Assembly: GCF_014633365.1 (NCBI RefSeq)
Contig: NC_068349.1
Location: 25,558,753 to 25,622,752, forward strand
DNA from: Diospyros lotus
Taxonomy: Eukaryota > Streptophyta > Magnoliopsida > Ericales > Ebenaceae
DNA length: 64,000 bases
Reading direction: 5' to 3'
Shown: positions 1 to 12,225 of the stretch, piece by piece
How the letters are laid out: each line of letters starts with the position of its first letter
Position numbering within the stretch: position 1 is the first letter of the stretch
Translations under genes and position numbers: made by a program
Notes under the pieces: model-generated
Seen by the model: only the letters and a program-made list of their open reading frames with translations
Database searches by the model: none
Told to the model about the DNA's origin: nothing

Positions 1-610
1 TGATGATTACCTATCTTAGCTTATTGATTTTTATTTTGATATGCTGAGAAGGTAAAACATGATTGTCAGGAAATGATTTATATTAAAACAAAATATTCTC
101 AAAATTCCTAAGTTATTTAACGCTCGAAAAAGCGGGGCGTTATAGTTATGCCCCTGGAACATTCAACGTTCCAGCCAGGAACTACTGCGAAGGCGAGGAT
201 GTGGCCAGGTAAGGGCCGACGGTGTCTAGCATGATAACGATTGTGTTATTTTAAAGTTGTAATACTTATTTGGTCATATGTGTGAACGATCGTGGTAGTC
301 CACGTTATTGTTATGTTATTACTTTCCGCTGCATAATACAATGACTCGTTTAGTTTAAGACTATTAATCTTGTGAGTTAAACAGGCAAGACTCGGGTCTT
401 CGAGATCTTACGTGCAGTGAAGATTGTTCTTGGAATCACCATGGGTGTCTGCTTGTGTGTGCATGTGAAGATTGTTCTTTGAATCATCGTATGTGTCGGG
501 CATGTTAAAGCATGTGAAGATTGTTCGATGCATCGCTCGTTATGAACTTGGAAAAAAAAATTCTCGAAAATTCCCTTATAATGACACGCCTGGCAAGGGG
601 GGGTGTTACA
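1..610 (+). mobile_element. 3' part of a gypsy-type LTR
   Basis: This is the end of an LTR whose left part lies outside the window. It ends in GGGTGTTACA at 601-610 and matches, segment by segment, the last 450 or so bases of the complete solo LTR at 32493-34930 (the palindromic GGAAC motif, the CAAGACTCGG-type stretch, the repeated CATGTGAAGATTGTTC motif, the GACACGC stretch before the end). No primer binding site follows at 611, so it is a 3' LTR or a solo LTR rather than a 5' LTR. Confidence 0.75.
154..174. promoter_or_regulatory. Palindromic GGAAC-GTTCC motif in LTR
   Basis: An imperfect palindrome with core GGAACATTCAACGTTCC. It contains GAAnnTTC, which is two units of the heat-shock-element pattern. 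The same palindrome recurs at 2272-2295, 23704-23724 and 34501-34519 in other LTRs of this window. A regulatory role is inference from its conservation. Confidence 0.35.
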
Positions 611-1109
611 ACTGTGATCCTTGTAATCCACGTGGAAAAAATCTCTAGGGTGTCGGAGGGAGCGGGTGTAGACCCCTCATCGAGCTTGGGTCCCAATTTG
701 ATAATTGAGGTCCGATGTTTGACATGCCCAAAGTCAGGCACACAATGAGGTAGGTGAGAAAACTCTTATGGCAAGAAACTCATGCCCATCCCAAAAAAAA
801 AAAAGAAACATGCATATTGTCATATGATCGATGCGTAAAGTAGAAAAACCTGGTACCATAAATCAAATAAACGAGTGAATAAAGAGTTAAAGGCGAGAGC
901 ATTCATGCCCTGAAGCCATGCACATTCAAAATAAGAGAGTTTGATACTAGTGTACGAAAGTAATGCTCAAAGTACATCTTGAACCCAAAAAGAAAATAAC
1001 ATAAAGAAAGCCTACACTAATCTTGGCCAGGGGGATCGTCTGCCCTCCTTGAGCCCTCTCCTTGGAACCAATATGGTGAAGTTCGGTCGACTACATCCTC
1101 CTCCAAGCC
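611..1109. other. Non-coding Tat-element remnant, no gene
   Basis: I see no supported gene here. The stretch lies between the LTR end at 610 and the C-terminal end of the Tat antisense ORF, so it is probably the untranslated part of the T1 element between pol and the antisense ORF. It contains a 12-base A run near 790 and is otherwise unremarkable. Confidence 0.4.
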
Positions 1110-1858
1110 TTACTCGATGAAATGGACAGTGTCAACCAGGGCAACGTTAACGTCAACAATGGTTGGACACATCGGAATCTCACCCTCCTTAGGATCCGAC
1201 ACATAAGGGCTCCAAAGGCCTAACAAGTTGTTCTTGTCATCATCCAATGTCTGTCGTACGCACTCGTCGGGCCCTGGATCGTTCGGTTCGTACTTTTGCC
1301 AGTCTTGAGGAGGGACAGTAGTCATGGTGTTGTTAAGAATCATGTCCTCGAAGGACTCGTGGGGTTGCATTGCTTCTAGGAAAGTACGACCGTGATAGAA
1401 ATCGAATTTGAATAGCATGAAGCATATTCGTCCTTCTGGCGAAAACAGTCCGCAGAGAGCCGATAATCGTCAATTGCTTTCTTCACGGCCTCCTCCATGT
1501 TCCTTTGTCTGGCGCTTGGCGCCTGCCGCTCGCTCCATCTCCGTCTTTGCCCTTTCTACCTCCTATTGCCCCTCTACTACTCGTTACTCGACGTCAGTTA
1601 GTTTAGCCCGCAATCGAGCAATCTCCCCTTGGTAGGTGGCCTAGTTGCGTTCCATTTCTGCTTGAGCTTCTTGGTAGCTCATTTCCAGAGATCGGTACGA
1701 GGAAGTGAGTAGCTCCTTTTTCGAGCGTACCCCCCACTCCTCGTACTCCAAGTCTTTGAGGCGTTGACTCAAGGCTTGTCGCTCCTGGTTCCAAGAGACG
1801 AACTTGCTCCTCCAGTCAGCTAGCTCGGCCGCCAGGCGAGCTCAGTTCACGGCATTGG
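1110..1858 (-). pseudogene. C-terminal half of Tat-type antisense ORF (T1)
   Basis: On the minus strand this stretch encodes a charged, heptad-like segment (residues such as L-A-A-E-L-A-D-W and Q-R-L-K-D-L-E-Y read from about 1830 down to 1640), followed after frame changes by an acidic tail ending at 1110. This matches the layout of the extra ORF that Tat-lineage gypsy elements carry in antisense between pol and the 3' LTR: an N-terminal globular domain, a disordered middle, a coiled coil and an acidic tail. The N-terminal half is found 28 kb away at about 29600-30915, and the chromovirus E with its nested insertions separates the halves. An in-frame TGA near 1843 and at least one frameshift show it is dead. 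The role of this ORF is unknown. Assignment rests on architecture and position, not on a database match. Confidence 0.5.
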
Positions 1859-3923
1859 TGTAACATCCCAAATTTCTCGAGCATGTTATAACTTAGGATT
1901 TCGGGAATATAAAAATTTTTCATATCACAATAGCTATCATACATCACACAATATCCCAAAAACCCTAATTTTCACCTTCTCAGCTTAACAAACCCAATAA
2001 TCGAATAGCTAAGACAGGCGTTAAAATCTTGAATATGGAAGCTAGATCAAACCTGATATAGTTCACAACCATAATACTTTATTTATCATAAAATTGTTCA
2101 AGACGTCTACAAAATATATTACATGGACATCATCAAGTGATAACTGAACATCTTAAACGCATCCAAAATTACATAGATTCGCACATGAACAAAAATATAC
2201 TAATCATGCTATAGATAATAATTTAAGCTCATTCTTCAGCTACCTCATTTCCCTTAGAGCCGCTCGTCGAACCTGGAACGTTTGAATATTCCAGGGACAT
2301 AGTCCAATTAGAAGATGAATCTTCTAGTGAGAAACTCCAAAAACAATTTATATTGATGCATGATCAGGTATAAAATGTATGAGAAGACAACGAGAACTAC
2401 TCCGAAGTGCCTCGTGAACACGTCAGCCTCCTCCAATGAGAGCTTTCTCAATGGCGCACGCATAGCGCCTCTCGGGAGGTCCCTAACCATGTCACTTTGA
2501 CCCGACCTCATAGAACTCATGCAAGCACCACATCCGTTGTTTCTTAGACTCACGGTCTTCCCCACGAGAGCTTTCTCGATGGCGCACGCATAGTGCCTCT
2601 CAGGGGATATCCGACTTTTACCCTCGGCCAACAACAAATAGGTACAACAATATGGCCACACGAATTTTATAAATGCAACAGTTAAAAAGCCAATAACATA
2701 TAATTTTCAAAAAAAAAACATTTCATATATGCAACATGATTTCACGTAAGATAATAACAAGATGTTTGCGTATAAGAACTTCCCGAAACACGTCTCATGC
2801 AATAAAAGTCTCTCATAAGAGAATAAAAATAGGATTTGGAGTATAGGAGTCTCGCCTTGTTGGTTTATCTCTTTGACGGTATAATTTCACAGTAAACGGC
2901 CTAGGTTTTTGCAGAAAACACATGTTTTGGTAAACTTAACCTCAAATATTTTTATATAGGGTTGGGGAGTATTAAAGTAGAGATAAAATTGGAAAATTTG
3001 AAGAAAAATAGGCTCATCACGCGCCCTGGAAAGGTGGCCCACGCACATTCACGCGCAGCCACTTCCGGTACGTGTATCTCACGCTCTACACAGCAAAATT
3101 CGGACAGCATTGAGTCGTTTTCGTATTTCGGCCATATCTCTCTCGTTTTAACTCTGATTCGACCCCCGTTTGAACCAACGTGACCCCTCTTCCCCGACTT
3201 CTCCTTCGATTTCTTCCCACCTTCTTGCTGAATTTCCTCCACTCTCTCTAGAGCAAGCTCCTTCTCTTAGAGTGCCTCAACTCTCAAACTTGCTTCGAAT
3301 GATTTGAGAACAACCCATAGTGCCTATTTATAGATTTCTTCAACCAATCACATTATGCCCCTTGTCACAATCTAAGCCATGGACTCCAAAGACTCGAAGA
3401 TATAATTGAATGGCTTTTGAAATCCAAAGCTATAATGAATTTAACTTTTGAAATCCAAGCTAATTCTTCCAACTTCTCCCAAATAACATTTTGGCCCTTA
3501 TTTCAAGTCCTCAACTTTAATATTTTACCACATAAGCTCTTAATTTTATCCTTATTTCATTTGGATAATTCTCTAATTATATTTACACCCTCAAACATCA
3601 AATTTATCGAGATACTTAAAATCTCAAAATTTATAACTCATAATTTCTCGATATGTATGATTTTCGGGAAGCCTTACCATCATTAGGTCTTTTCAGGCTA
3701 TAACCTAACTTAATCAAAAAACCGTCTCTGATTTAATTTCTTTCAGCGTCATAAATCTCGACTCGAGACGTTCGTCAAAAATATACCTTTATCCTCAGGT
3801 ATCTAAGCTCTAGGGCACTCCCTGTGACTGATTTGGTCACTTATTATCATTTCAAACATATTTTTTGATATTTTAAACTCACTTAAAATACGTGGCATCT
3901 TCACGAAAATATGGGATATTATA
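1859..3923 (-). repeat. 3' LTR of chromovirus E
   Basis: It reads TGTAACATCCC at its left end on the plus strand and GGGATATTATA at the right, followed by a reverse-complement polypurine tract. About 1.7 kb aligns with 24425-26164. On the minus strand a TATA-like TCTATAAATAGG lies near 3325-3340, so the promoter faces left. Confidence 0.8.
2272..2295. promoter_or_regulatory. Palindromic motif in E LTR
   Basis: CCTGGAACG...ATATTCCAGG is an imperfect palindrome related to the one at 154-174, although this LTR belongs to a different family and orientation. Confidence 0.3.
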
Positions 3924-3940
3924 TTCTTCCCCCCTTAAAA
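3924..3940 (-). promoter_or_regulatory. Polypurine tract of E
   Basis: The plus strand reads TTCTTCCCCCCTTAAAA; on the minus strand this is a purine run ending in GGGGGGAAGAA directly next to the 3' LTR. It would prime plus-strand DNA synthesis during reverse transcription. Confidence 0.75.
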
Positions 3941-4043
3941 GAATTCCGTCCACAAAATTTGAAACATACTCGAAATTATTAAAGGTTAAATAATTATTGC
4001 ATTCTGGAATACAATTTCTGGAATAAAATATAAAAATTTTCTA

Positions 4044-4277
4044 CTATATTTCCATTTCCTCAAACAAATGAGGATATTTCTTCCTAATTGTTTCCTCAAG
4101 TTCCCATGTTGCCTCGTCATCCGAGTGCTTTCCCTACTGAACCTTCACTAACAGGATCTCTTTATTCCGCAACACTTGAGTTCGGTGATCTAAAATTGCT
4201 CCAGGTGACTCCGGGTAGGTCAAGTCATTCCTTAGCTCAATTGTCTCCACTTGAACTTCGAGAGTTGGATCTGGCAC
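4044..4277 (-). pseudogene. Chromodomain-like C-terminus of E integrase
   Basis: Read on the minus strand from the Athila junction leftward, this segment encodes a run containing Q-V-L-R-N-K-E-I, an internal stop, then A-T-W-E-L-E-E and a terminal stop at 4044-4046. That order is the chromodomain of chromovirus integrases, which in the family binds modified histones and steers integration to heterochromatin. It continues the integrase tail that ends at 18123 on the far side of the Athila insertion; the junction is the GGCAC duplication. The in-frame stop within the domain makes it non-functional. Confidence 0.65.
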
Positions 4278-5120
4278 TGATTAGTGGTTAATTTTGTAAA
4301 AATTTTGTTATAATTATACCCTTCTTTTGATCTTAAAAATGGTTTAAATTAGATATTAATATATATTTTATGGTTATATGCAAGTTTAAATTGAAAAATG
4401 AATGAAATGAAATTTTAAAGTAAAATTTAATAATAATAATAATAATATATAAAATTATATATAATACATATACATCATTATATGCATGCATGTAATATAT
4501 ATATAATATAATCTAATATATATATATATGTGTGTCATGTGTAATACATATATATAATATATAATTTATTAATAACATTAAATTATTTTTTTTTTAGGCA
4601 TGAAGAATTCAAGCCCATGAAGACTTAAAGTCCATGAAGAATTCAAATCCATGAAGAAATCAAACCCATGAAGAAATCAAGCCCATGAAAAATTAAAGTC
4701 CATGAAGAATTCAAATCCATGAAGAAATCAAACCCAAGAAGAAATCAAGCCCATGAAGAATTAAGGCCCAATTTGAGCAACCCATGGAAGATATTATTTG
4801 GAGAAGGCCCAAGGATTATTTTTAATCCTAATGAAGATTAAAAACCAATTTATAGAAATCTATTTTTATTTTTTATGTGAGAGCTTTATTATGTGTGTTT
4901 TTTAGCTAAAATCCATTTAACTATTAGGTGGATATTATAGCTAAAATCCATTTAACTTTATAAGTGCTTTATTAGGTATGTATTTTAGCTAAAATCCATT
5001 TAATATTAGGTGTGTATTATAGCTAAAATTCATTTAACTTTAAGTGTGTGAGTGCCCATTAGATATAATTATGTCTAGTTGAATAATTGAAATTGTGTGG
5101 TTTGTATTGCATCTTGTAGC

Positions 5121-5130
5121 CTATAAATAG
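5121..5130 (+). promoter_or_regulatory. TATA box of Athila 5' LTR
   Basis: CTATAAATAG within GCCTATAAATAGATC. It is repeated in the 3' LTR near 16889-16898. It is the best promoter candidate for the full-length element transcript. Confidence 0.6.
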
Positions 5131-5313
5131 ATCACTTGATTACATTTGTAAGTGTGATTATTATTCTTGAATCAAAGTTTAGTTGCTTCCTTATAATTCT
5201 CTCTTTGAGAATTGTTCTTGTTCTTTCCCCTTTTCTTTAGTATTCTCTCTTGTGATCTTACTTCCTTCCTTTTTTCTTTTAAATTCTTATGTCATTTATT
5301 ATTACTTTATTAT

Positions 5314-5453
5314 TCACCGCCTAAATGGCCGGTTAATTTGTGCCTTTAAATTTCTACAATTTTAATTCTTGTCATTTAATTATTCACAGCCTAAATGGCC
5401 GGTTAGTTTATGCCTTTAAATTTCTTGTCATTTAAATTCTGTTATTTAAATTA
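5314..5453 (+). repeat. 70-bp tandem repeat, two copies (5' LTR)
   Basis: Units start at 5314 and 5384, each with the core CCTAAATGGCCGGTTA. The 3' LTR carries three copies. Confidence 0.85.
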
Positions 5454-6285
5454 CGTCGTTTAAATTCATGTCAATTAACTTTTAAATGGAAATAAGTAGC
5501 TAAATCTAATCTTGGGTTAAGGCAAGGACAGTGTCCAACGCCAATGATTCCCAAAGAAAGCTGCGCTTTAAATGAGTAACATTAATTTAAATTTCAGTAT
5601 GAGTGTATCTTAATTATTGAGAAATCACTAGATTTGGATTGGATCGTAAGCCTAACTTAGAGCTTTCATGTCACGCATGAGAGTTACTAGAACTGGAAAT
5701 GCTATCATACCCAAACCCGGATGATTAATTTAGTTGTCTTGTATATTAATTGTAATTGGATTTATGGTAGTTGCTTAAATTAGAATCTCACATATCATTT
5801 ATGGGGATTGCTTAAACTAGAACTATCATAATCTCTAATTGCATTTAATAACAAACCCTCATATCTGAAATTAAATTAATGTTACTAACCTTATCTGTTA
5901 AAATTTGGGAATCAACGGGTTGGCACTGAAATTGTCTTAACTCAAGTACTATCAAATTTTATATTCTCACTTTAAGTATTTATTTCAATTACTGCCTTAA
6001 TTTATTTCCTAGTATCTATTGTTTAAAAAATCATAAAAAAAACCTTGTTGCCAATTTGTCCAAATGCGTGTGTGCTTGTGTGTGACATTCTTTTTATTTT
6101 GCCATAAATAAATCTCTCAGTGGACGACCTAGACTCATTCAAAAAATATAAATTTAAATTTGGACTACAACTGCACTCGTATATTGACGAGTATAAACCT
6201 CTCACCTAAATAAAGAAAAAAATATAAAATTTTTATTGTGTTTTGTTTTGTGTTTTAATTGCAGGGTGGGAGTGCAGTCAAATTT

Positions 6286-6303
6286 TGGAGCCGTTGCCGG
6301 GGA
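6286..6303 (+). promoter_or_regulatory. Primer binding site of Athila element
   Basis: TGGAGCCGTTGCCGGGGA lies six bases after the LTR end. It differs at one position from the tRNA-Asp-type site typical of Athila elements. Confidence 0.75.
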
Positions 6304-6401
6304 GATTGAGGCAAAAACAAAAAGGAAAAAATATATAAGAAGAGGCATCTCCTGATAAATTTGGTAACTCTGTTTCTTTTTACTTTATTTGTGCATAGTG
6401 T

Positions 6402-8296
6402 ATGATACTTAGGTCAGGTAAAACTATAGAATATCAATCGCTCATGTCTCAGCACAATGAGAACATGCCACTTGCACACAACATGTCTGCACATGGTAGT
6501 GACCACGGTGACCCTGATCCCATTGATCAGGGTATGATCAGACCCCTTAGGGAGTATCTTCATCCTCCTAGGCAGACAACCCCCTCATGCATTATTCTTC
6601 CCATCAACCATCATAGGTTTAACTTCAAACCTGGCACAATCCAATTGTTGCCAACTTTTCATGGCATGGATTCTAAAAATCCGTATACTCATATGAAAGA
6701 ATTTGAGGAAGTATGTAGCACTTGCATGGACCATACAACAAATGAGGATGTCATAAGATTAAAACTCTTTCCATTCTCACTGAAAGATAAGGTAAAAATA
6801 TGGTTAAGCACTCTCCCACCTAGATCTATAGGAACTTGGAGAGAAATGCAAACAACTTTCTTAAAAAAATACTTCCCTGCCAACAGAACTGCTACTCTTC
6901 AAAGACAAATCATGAACTTTGCCTGTAAATCAAATGAAAATTTTGCTCAAGGGTCGGAAAGGTTTAAAGACCTCCTTCACACTTGTCCACACCATGCTTT
7001 TGAGCAATGGAGAGTGGTCAGTTTCTTTCATGATTCACTCACTCCCCAATTGAAAATGCTAGTTTCTACAATGTGCAATGGAGAATTCTATGAGAAGACT
7101 CCAGAAGAAGCTTTCCACTTCTTTGACACATTGGCTGAGAATACAAGGAACTGGGAAGTTGGTCCAACATCTGCTCTTGATTCAAGAAAAAATCCACAAC
7201 CTAGAAGGAGATACCAACTGAGTGAGAGTGACGATTTAAATGCAAGACTAACTGCTTTAACAAAGAAAGTTGAAAACATGCAACCCAAAAAGGTGCAATC
7301 TGTTAATCAAGTGGAAGTAAAGTGTGCTGTGTGTGATGCAACAGATCATTCAACTGAAGAATGTCCTACCCTACCTGCTTTCAAGGAGGTATTGTATGGG
7401 CAGACTAATAACAATCATTCACACAACTTTGAGGGGAGACAAAATCAAAATCAGAGTGGAGCCTATTATGGGAATAATCAGAACTACAATTCATACCATC
7501 CCAATAATAGAAATCACCCCATTTTTTCTTGGAGAAATGATTCTGGAAATCATTCTCAACCTCCCTTCCCTACACAACAACACACCTTCCAACAAAAATC
7601 AAGGTTCTTCATCTAATACTTACCAACCTCCTCATATGAGATCTTTGGAAGATACCTTGCACCAATTCATCCAAAGTCAAACAGGTATCAACAATCAAGT
7701 TGCTCAGCTTGTCAAAAATCAAGACCAAACAAACAGAGCCATAGAAGACATTAGGAGCCAGTTGACCAAGATAACACAAACATTGAGTGTGAGAGAACCC
7801 AGAAGGTTTCCATCCCAAACTAATCCTAACCCAATTAGGCAAACCAACCAGGTAGAAGCTTCAAATAGTGAAACCAACACTCATAAACAAGTGCAAGCAG
7901 TGACTGCCCTAAGAAGTGGAAGAATAATTGAGAAACCAACTGATCCTAGGATAAACCAACATATTGATGAAGAAAAAGAACCAAAAGATCATGAATCCAC
8001 CGTGGAGAAAAATGAAAAAAATGAGAAAAATGAAAAAAATGAGAAAAATGAAAAACAAAAAAAAAGATGAGAAAGAAATTCAATACAGGCCCAAACCACC
8101 TTTTCCACAAAGGTTGAATCATTTGAAAAAAGAGCAACAAAATGTAGATATATATGAAGTGTTTAAGCAAGTGAGAATCAACATCCCGCTGTTGGATGCA
8201 ATCAAACAAACACCTTCATATGCAAAAATTTTGAAAGATCTGTGCACTGTCAAAAGAAAAACAAATGTGCATGAAAAGGCATTCTTGACTGAATAA
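6402..8296 (+). pseudogene. gag: Athila gag (broken)
   Basis: The capsid/nucleocapsid polyprotein that packages element RNA. The first frame (6402-7616) carries the retrotransposon gag core, with W-L-S-T-L-P and K-K-Y-F-P near residues 130-170, and a cysteine cluster C-A-V-C-D-A-T-D-H-S-T-E-E-C near residue 310. The reading then shifts to a second frame at about 7560-7600, near an A run, and to a third at about 8052-8062, in an A run inside the N-E-K repeat (7998-8052). The third frame ends at a TGA-type break at 8294-8296. A reading with both shifts gives the usual long Athila gag with its Q-N-rich linker. No start other than ATG 6402 fits; the context is weak. Dead as it stands. Confidence 0.8.
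7998..8052 (+). repeat. 12-bp coding repeat (N-E-K)n in gag
   Basis: Tandem units of AAAAATGAGAAA-type sequence encode alternating Asn-Glu-Lys. The adjacent nine-base A run is where the frame is lost. Confidence 0.7.
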
Positions 8297-8329
8297 GTCA
8301 GCGCCATTCTCCAATTGAAAACTCCTCCC

Positions 8330-11300
8330 AAATACAATGACCCAGGCTGTCCAACCATTACATGCATCATAGGAAGTCAAAAGGTTGATCGGGCACTTTT
8401 GGATTTAGGAGCTAGTGTCAATTTGTTGCCATACAGTGTGTATTAACAGTTGGGATTAGGTGAGCTTAAACCCACTAGAGTGACCCTTCAGCTGGCTGAT
8501 CGATCAGTCAAAGTTCCACGAGGAATTGTGGAGGATGTTTTGGTACAAATCGATAAGTTCTACTTTCCAGTGGACTTCATCGTTTTGGACATCCAGCCGC
8601 ATCAGGGGCCTCAACCTCCTGTGCCAGTCATCTTAGGTCGACCATTCCTTGCCACATCAAATGCCATCATCAACTGTAGGAATGGTGTGTTAAAGCTATC
8701 TTTTGGGAACATGACTGTAGAAATGAATATCTTCAGGGTAGCCAAACATCAGGACACTGAGAGTGAAGTGGAGGAGGTAGACTTGATCCAAACACTGACC
8801 AATGACTGTTTTGAAGAGTTCATGAGAAGACCCAAAGAAGGAAATCAAGATCTTGAAGAAATAAAAGAAGTGGAAGTCATAAGCAAAGAAAGTGAGAAGC
8901 CTACATGGATGCCTGGTTTAGAGCCATTAAGGAACTTGGACAGTAAGCTCATGGCTCCTGATAGCCATCAGTCCACGCCTAAGAGAAAGCCATTGCCCAA
9001 TGATTTGAAGTATGTCTTTCTAGGAGAAGGGGAAGCATTCCCAGTGGTGATCTCTTCAAGTTTGACACCTCAGCAAGAGCAACAACTGATAGAAGTTCTA
9101 AAAGCACACAGGAAGTCATTAGGATGGACCATTTCAGATTTGCAAGGTATTAGCCCTTTGATCTGTACTCATAAGATATTCTTGGAAGAAGGAGCAAAAC
9201 CAGTTAGGCAAATGCAAAGGAGATTAAATCCCAACATGAAAGAAGTTGTCAGAAAAGAAGTGCTTAAGCTATTGGATGCTGGAATAATTTACCCAATCTC
9301 TGATTCTGAGTGGGTAAGTCCAACACAGGTAATACCCAAAAAGTCTGGAGTCACTGTTGTAAAAAATGAGAACAATGAACTGATTCCCACGCGCATCCAG
9401 ACAGGATGGCGTATGTGCATTGATTATAGAAAGCTCAATTCTGTGATAAGGAAAGATCATTTTCCTTTACCTTTCTTGGATCAAGTTCTGGAGAGAATAG
9501 CAAGCCAAGCCTACTATTGTTTCTTATATGGGTACTCAGGGTACAATCAGATAGAAATTGCATTAGAAGATCAAGAGAAGACAACTTTCACATGTCCATT
9601 TGGGACATTTGCATACAGGCGCATGCCATTTGGGTTATGCAATGCTCCAGCCACCTTTCAAAGGTGTATGATGAGCATTTTCAGTGAAATGGTTGAGCAG
9701 ATTGTTGAAGTATTTATGGATGAATTTTCTGTTTATGGAAGTAACTTTGAGGCCTATTTGGAGAATCTGAAAAAGGTTTTAGCAAGATGTGAGGAAACAA
9801 ATCTGATACTCAATTGGGAAAAATGTCACTTCATGGTGAAACAGGGCATAGTCTTGGGGCACATAGTTTCATCTAGGGGGATGGAGGTAGACAGGTCAAA
9901 AATTGAAACAATTCAAAAACTCCACATCCCTAGGAATGTGAAAGACATCAGAAGTTTTTTGGGACATGCAGGGTTTTATAGGAGATTCATTGCTTCCTTT
10001 AGCACCATAACAAGACCCTTGTGCCATTTGTTGTCTCAAGATGTTCCGTTTGAATGGAGTCCTGCCTGTCAAAATGCTTTTGATAAATTGAAAGATGCAC
10101 TCATTTCAGCACCTATCATTCAATCCCCTGATTGGTCCCTCCCATTTGAACTTATGTGCGATGCTAGTGATTACGCGGTAGGAGCTGTGTTAGGGCAGAG
10201 GAAGGATAAGAAACCTCATGTGATATATTATGCTAGCAAAACTCTTAATGAGGCACAAAAGAATTACACCACTACAGAGAAAGAGTTACTAGCAGTTGTC
10301 TTTGCCCTGGACAAGTTTCGATCTTACCTCGTAGGGTCACTAGTGATCATTTTTACTGATCACGCTGCTCTGAAGTATTTGTTCACAAAGCAAGATGCAA
10401 AACCCCGTCTCCTCCGATGGATCTTACTTTTGCAAGAATTCAACATTGAAATCAGAGACAAGAAGGGAGTAGAAAATGTGGTGGCTGACCATTTGTCAAG
10501 GATTCCAAGTCAAGATCTCACACAATTTGATGAACCAATTCATGACAATTTTCCTGATGATCAACTGTTTGAAGTGAATGTTATTCGTGCATCATCTGTT
10601 GTCCCTTGGTATGCCGACATTGCGAACTACCTGGCAACTAGTCTGATCCCAGACCATTGGAGTAAGCAAGATAGGCATAAATTCTTCAGAAAAGTTAGAA
10701 CCTTCTTTTGGGATGAGCCCTACCTCTTCAAGTATTATCCTGACCAAATCATCCGTAGATGCATACCCGATCATGAGCAACAAAGTGTCATCAATTTCTG
10801 TCATACTCTTGCATGTGGAGGCCATTTTTCTGTCAAGAAAACAGTTACAAAAATTTTTCAGAGTGGATTTTATTGGCCGACACTGTTCAAGGATGTGTAC
10901 AAGTTCTGTTCAAATTGTGATCGATGTCAAAGGTTAGGAAGTCTGTCAAGGAGAAACATGATGCCATTACATCCGATCCAAGTGTTAGAAGTTTTTAACT
11001 GTTGGGGTATGGATTTTATGGGCCCATTTGTCAATTCATTTGGTCATGAATACATCTTACTTGCTGTTGATTATGTGTCCAAATAGGTAGAAGCAATCCC
11101 GGCCAGAACAAATGACCATAGGACTGTCGTGAAATTTTTGAAAGAAAACATATTCAGTCGATTTGGGATGCCACGAGCAATCATCAGTGATGGGGGTTCC
11201 CATTTTTGTAATAAAGTTGTGGCAGGATTAATGAAGAAATATGGTGTACTGCATAAGGTTGCAACACCATACCATCCCCAAACCAATGGTCAAGCCGAGC

Positions 11301-11901
11301 TAGCCAATATGGAGATTAAGCGCATATTGGAAAAGATTGTTGCTGCTAATCGTAAGGATTGGTCCTTAAGACTAGTAGACGCTCTTTGGGCATACAAGAC
11401 AGCTTATAAAACAATTTTGGGAATGTCTCCCTATAGGCTAGTATACGGTAAATCTTGTCATCTACCAGTGGAAATTGAGCATAAAGCATATTGGGCAATT
11501 CATAAGATCAACAAGAGTCTAACTGAAGCAGGCTTATCTAGGAAGCTCCAATTAAATGAACTTGAGGAAATTCGGAATGAAGCATTTGAAAATGCACGAT
11601 TGGCCAAGGTTCGCATGAAAGAGTTACATGATCGGCACATCATTCGAAAAAGCTTTCAGGTAAGGCAACGGGTACTCTTGTACGATTCTCGATTGCATCT
11701 ATTCCCAGGAAAATTGAAGTCTCGATGGGTCTGCCCTTTTGTAATCAAGTCCATCTCAGGATATGGGGCATTTGAGATAGAAAATCGGAGTCAAGACAGC
11801 TTCTAACAGTCAATGGTCATAGGTTGAAACCATACCAGGGTAGTGTTGAGGAGAATGAAGGAGTTGTGGATTTGGATGATCCACCATCATCTAATGAATA
11901 A
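8330..11901 (+). pseudogene. pol: Athila pol: protease, RT, RNase H, integrase (broken)
   Basis: One reading frame holds protease (L-L-D-L-G-A-S around 8400-8420), reverse transcriptase (about 9230-9900), RNase H (about 10140-10510: C-D-A-S, T-E-K-E-L, T-D-H) and integrase (H-H-C-C region about 10800-10930, core around 11000-11400). Breaks: a TAA at 8444-8446 inside the protease, a TAG at 11084-11086 inside the integrase core, and a frame loss near 11795, after which the tail runs in another frame to TAA 11899-11901. Two of the RT catalytic aspartates are changed: codon 9527-9529 is Tyr in F-L-Y-G-Y-S-G-Y, and codon 9722-9724 is Glu in F-M-D-E. This copy therefore cannot make active RT even without the stops. 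Confidence 0.88.
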
Positions 11902-12210
11902 AGGAAGTTTCATGTCGTCTAGGAATCTGACGTTAAAAGACCACCTTTCCATTTAGGTTAAATGGATGTTTATAGATCTAAAAAAAAAATAAAAAAATAA
12001 TAATAAACAAATAAAAAAAATAAAATAAAATAAAATAATATATATATATAAGTTGTTCATTTTCTGCATTACTTAATTAACTTTGATTCAAATAGTGTTT
12101 CTCTGTGTGCAGTCTAAATAAATTTTTTTTGCATACGAGTTCATGCATTGAAGACCACCAGATATGCCTATCTTTTATCCTTTTATTGCCGATTGAGGAC
12201 AATGCGCACT
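11902..12210. other. AT-rich spacer after pol
   Basis: No gene. It holds long A and AATA runs and a (TA)n stretch near 12038-12050, then the conserved Athila post-pol block GATTGAGGACAATGCGCAC just before the polypurine-like tract. Confidence 0.6.
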
Positions 12211-12225
12211 TTAAGTTGGGGGGTA
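12211..12225 (+). promoter_or_regulatory. Polypurine-like tract 5' of the cargo
   Basis: TTAAGTTGGGGGGTAAG resembles the true tract beside the 3' LTR (TTTAAGTTGGCGGGTA) and the one at 14543-14556. Athila relatives carry such an extra tract between pol and the env-like position. It marks the left edge of the cargo. Confidence 0.6.

Larger units (their letters stand above)
4278..6280 (+). repeat. 5' LTR of the Athila element
   Basis: 2003 bp, starting TGATTAGTGG and ending GTGCAGTCA. It contains a (TAA)n and (TA)n rich block at 4425-4580, a block of ~18-bp units built on CCATGAAGAATTCAA (about 4600-4770), a TATA box at 5121-5130 and two copies of a 70-bp repeat beginning at 5314. Confidence 0.9.

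Noticed and set aside
5183..5365. Short frame present in both Athila LTRs with a hydrophobic stretch
   Set aside because: It lies in LTR leader and 70-bp repeat DNA just after the TATA box; duplication follows from the LTRs, not from coding constraint.
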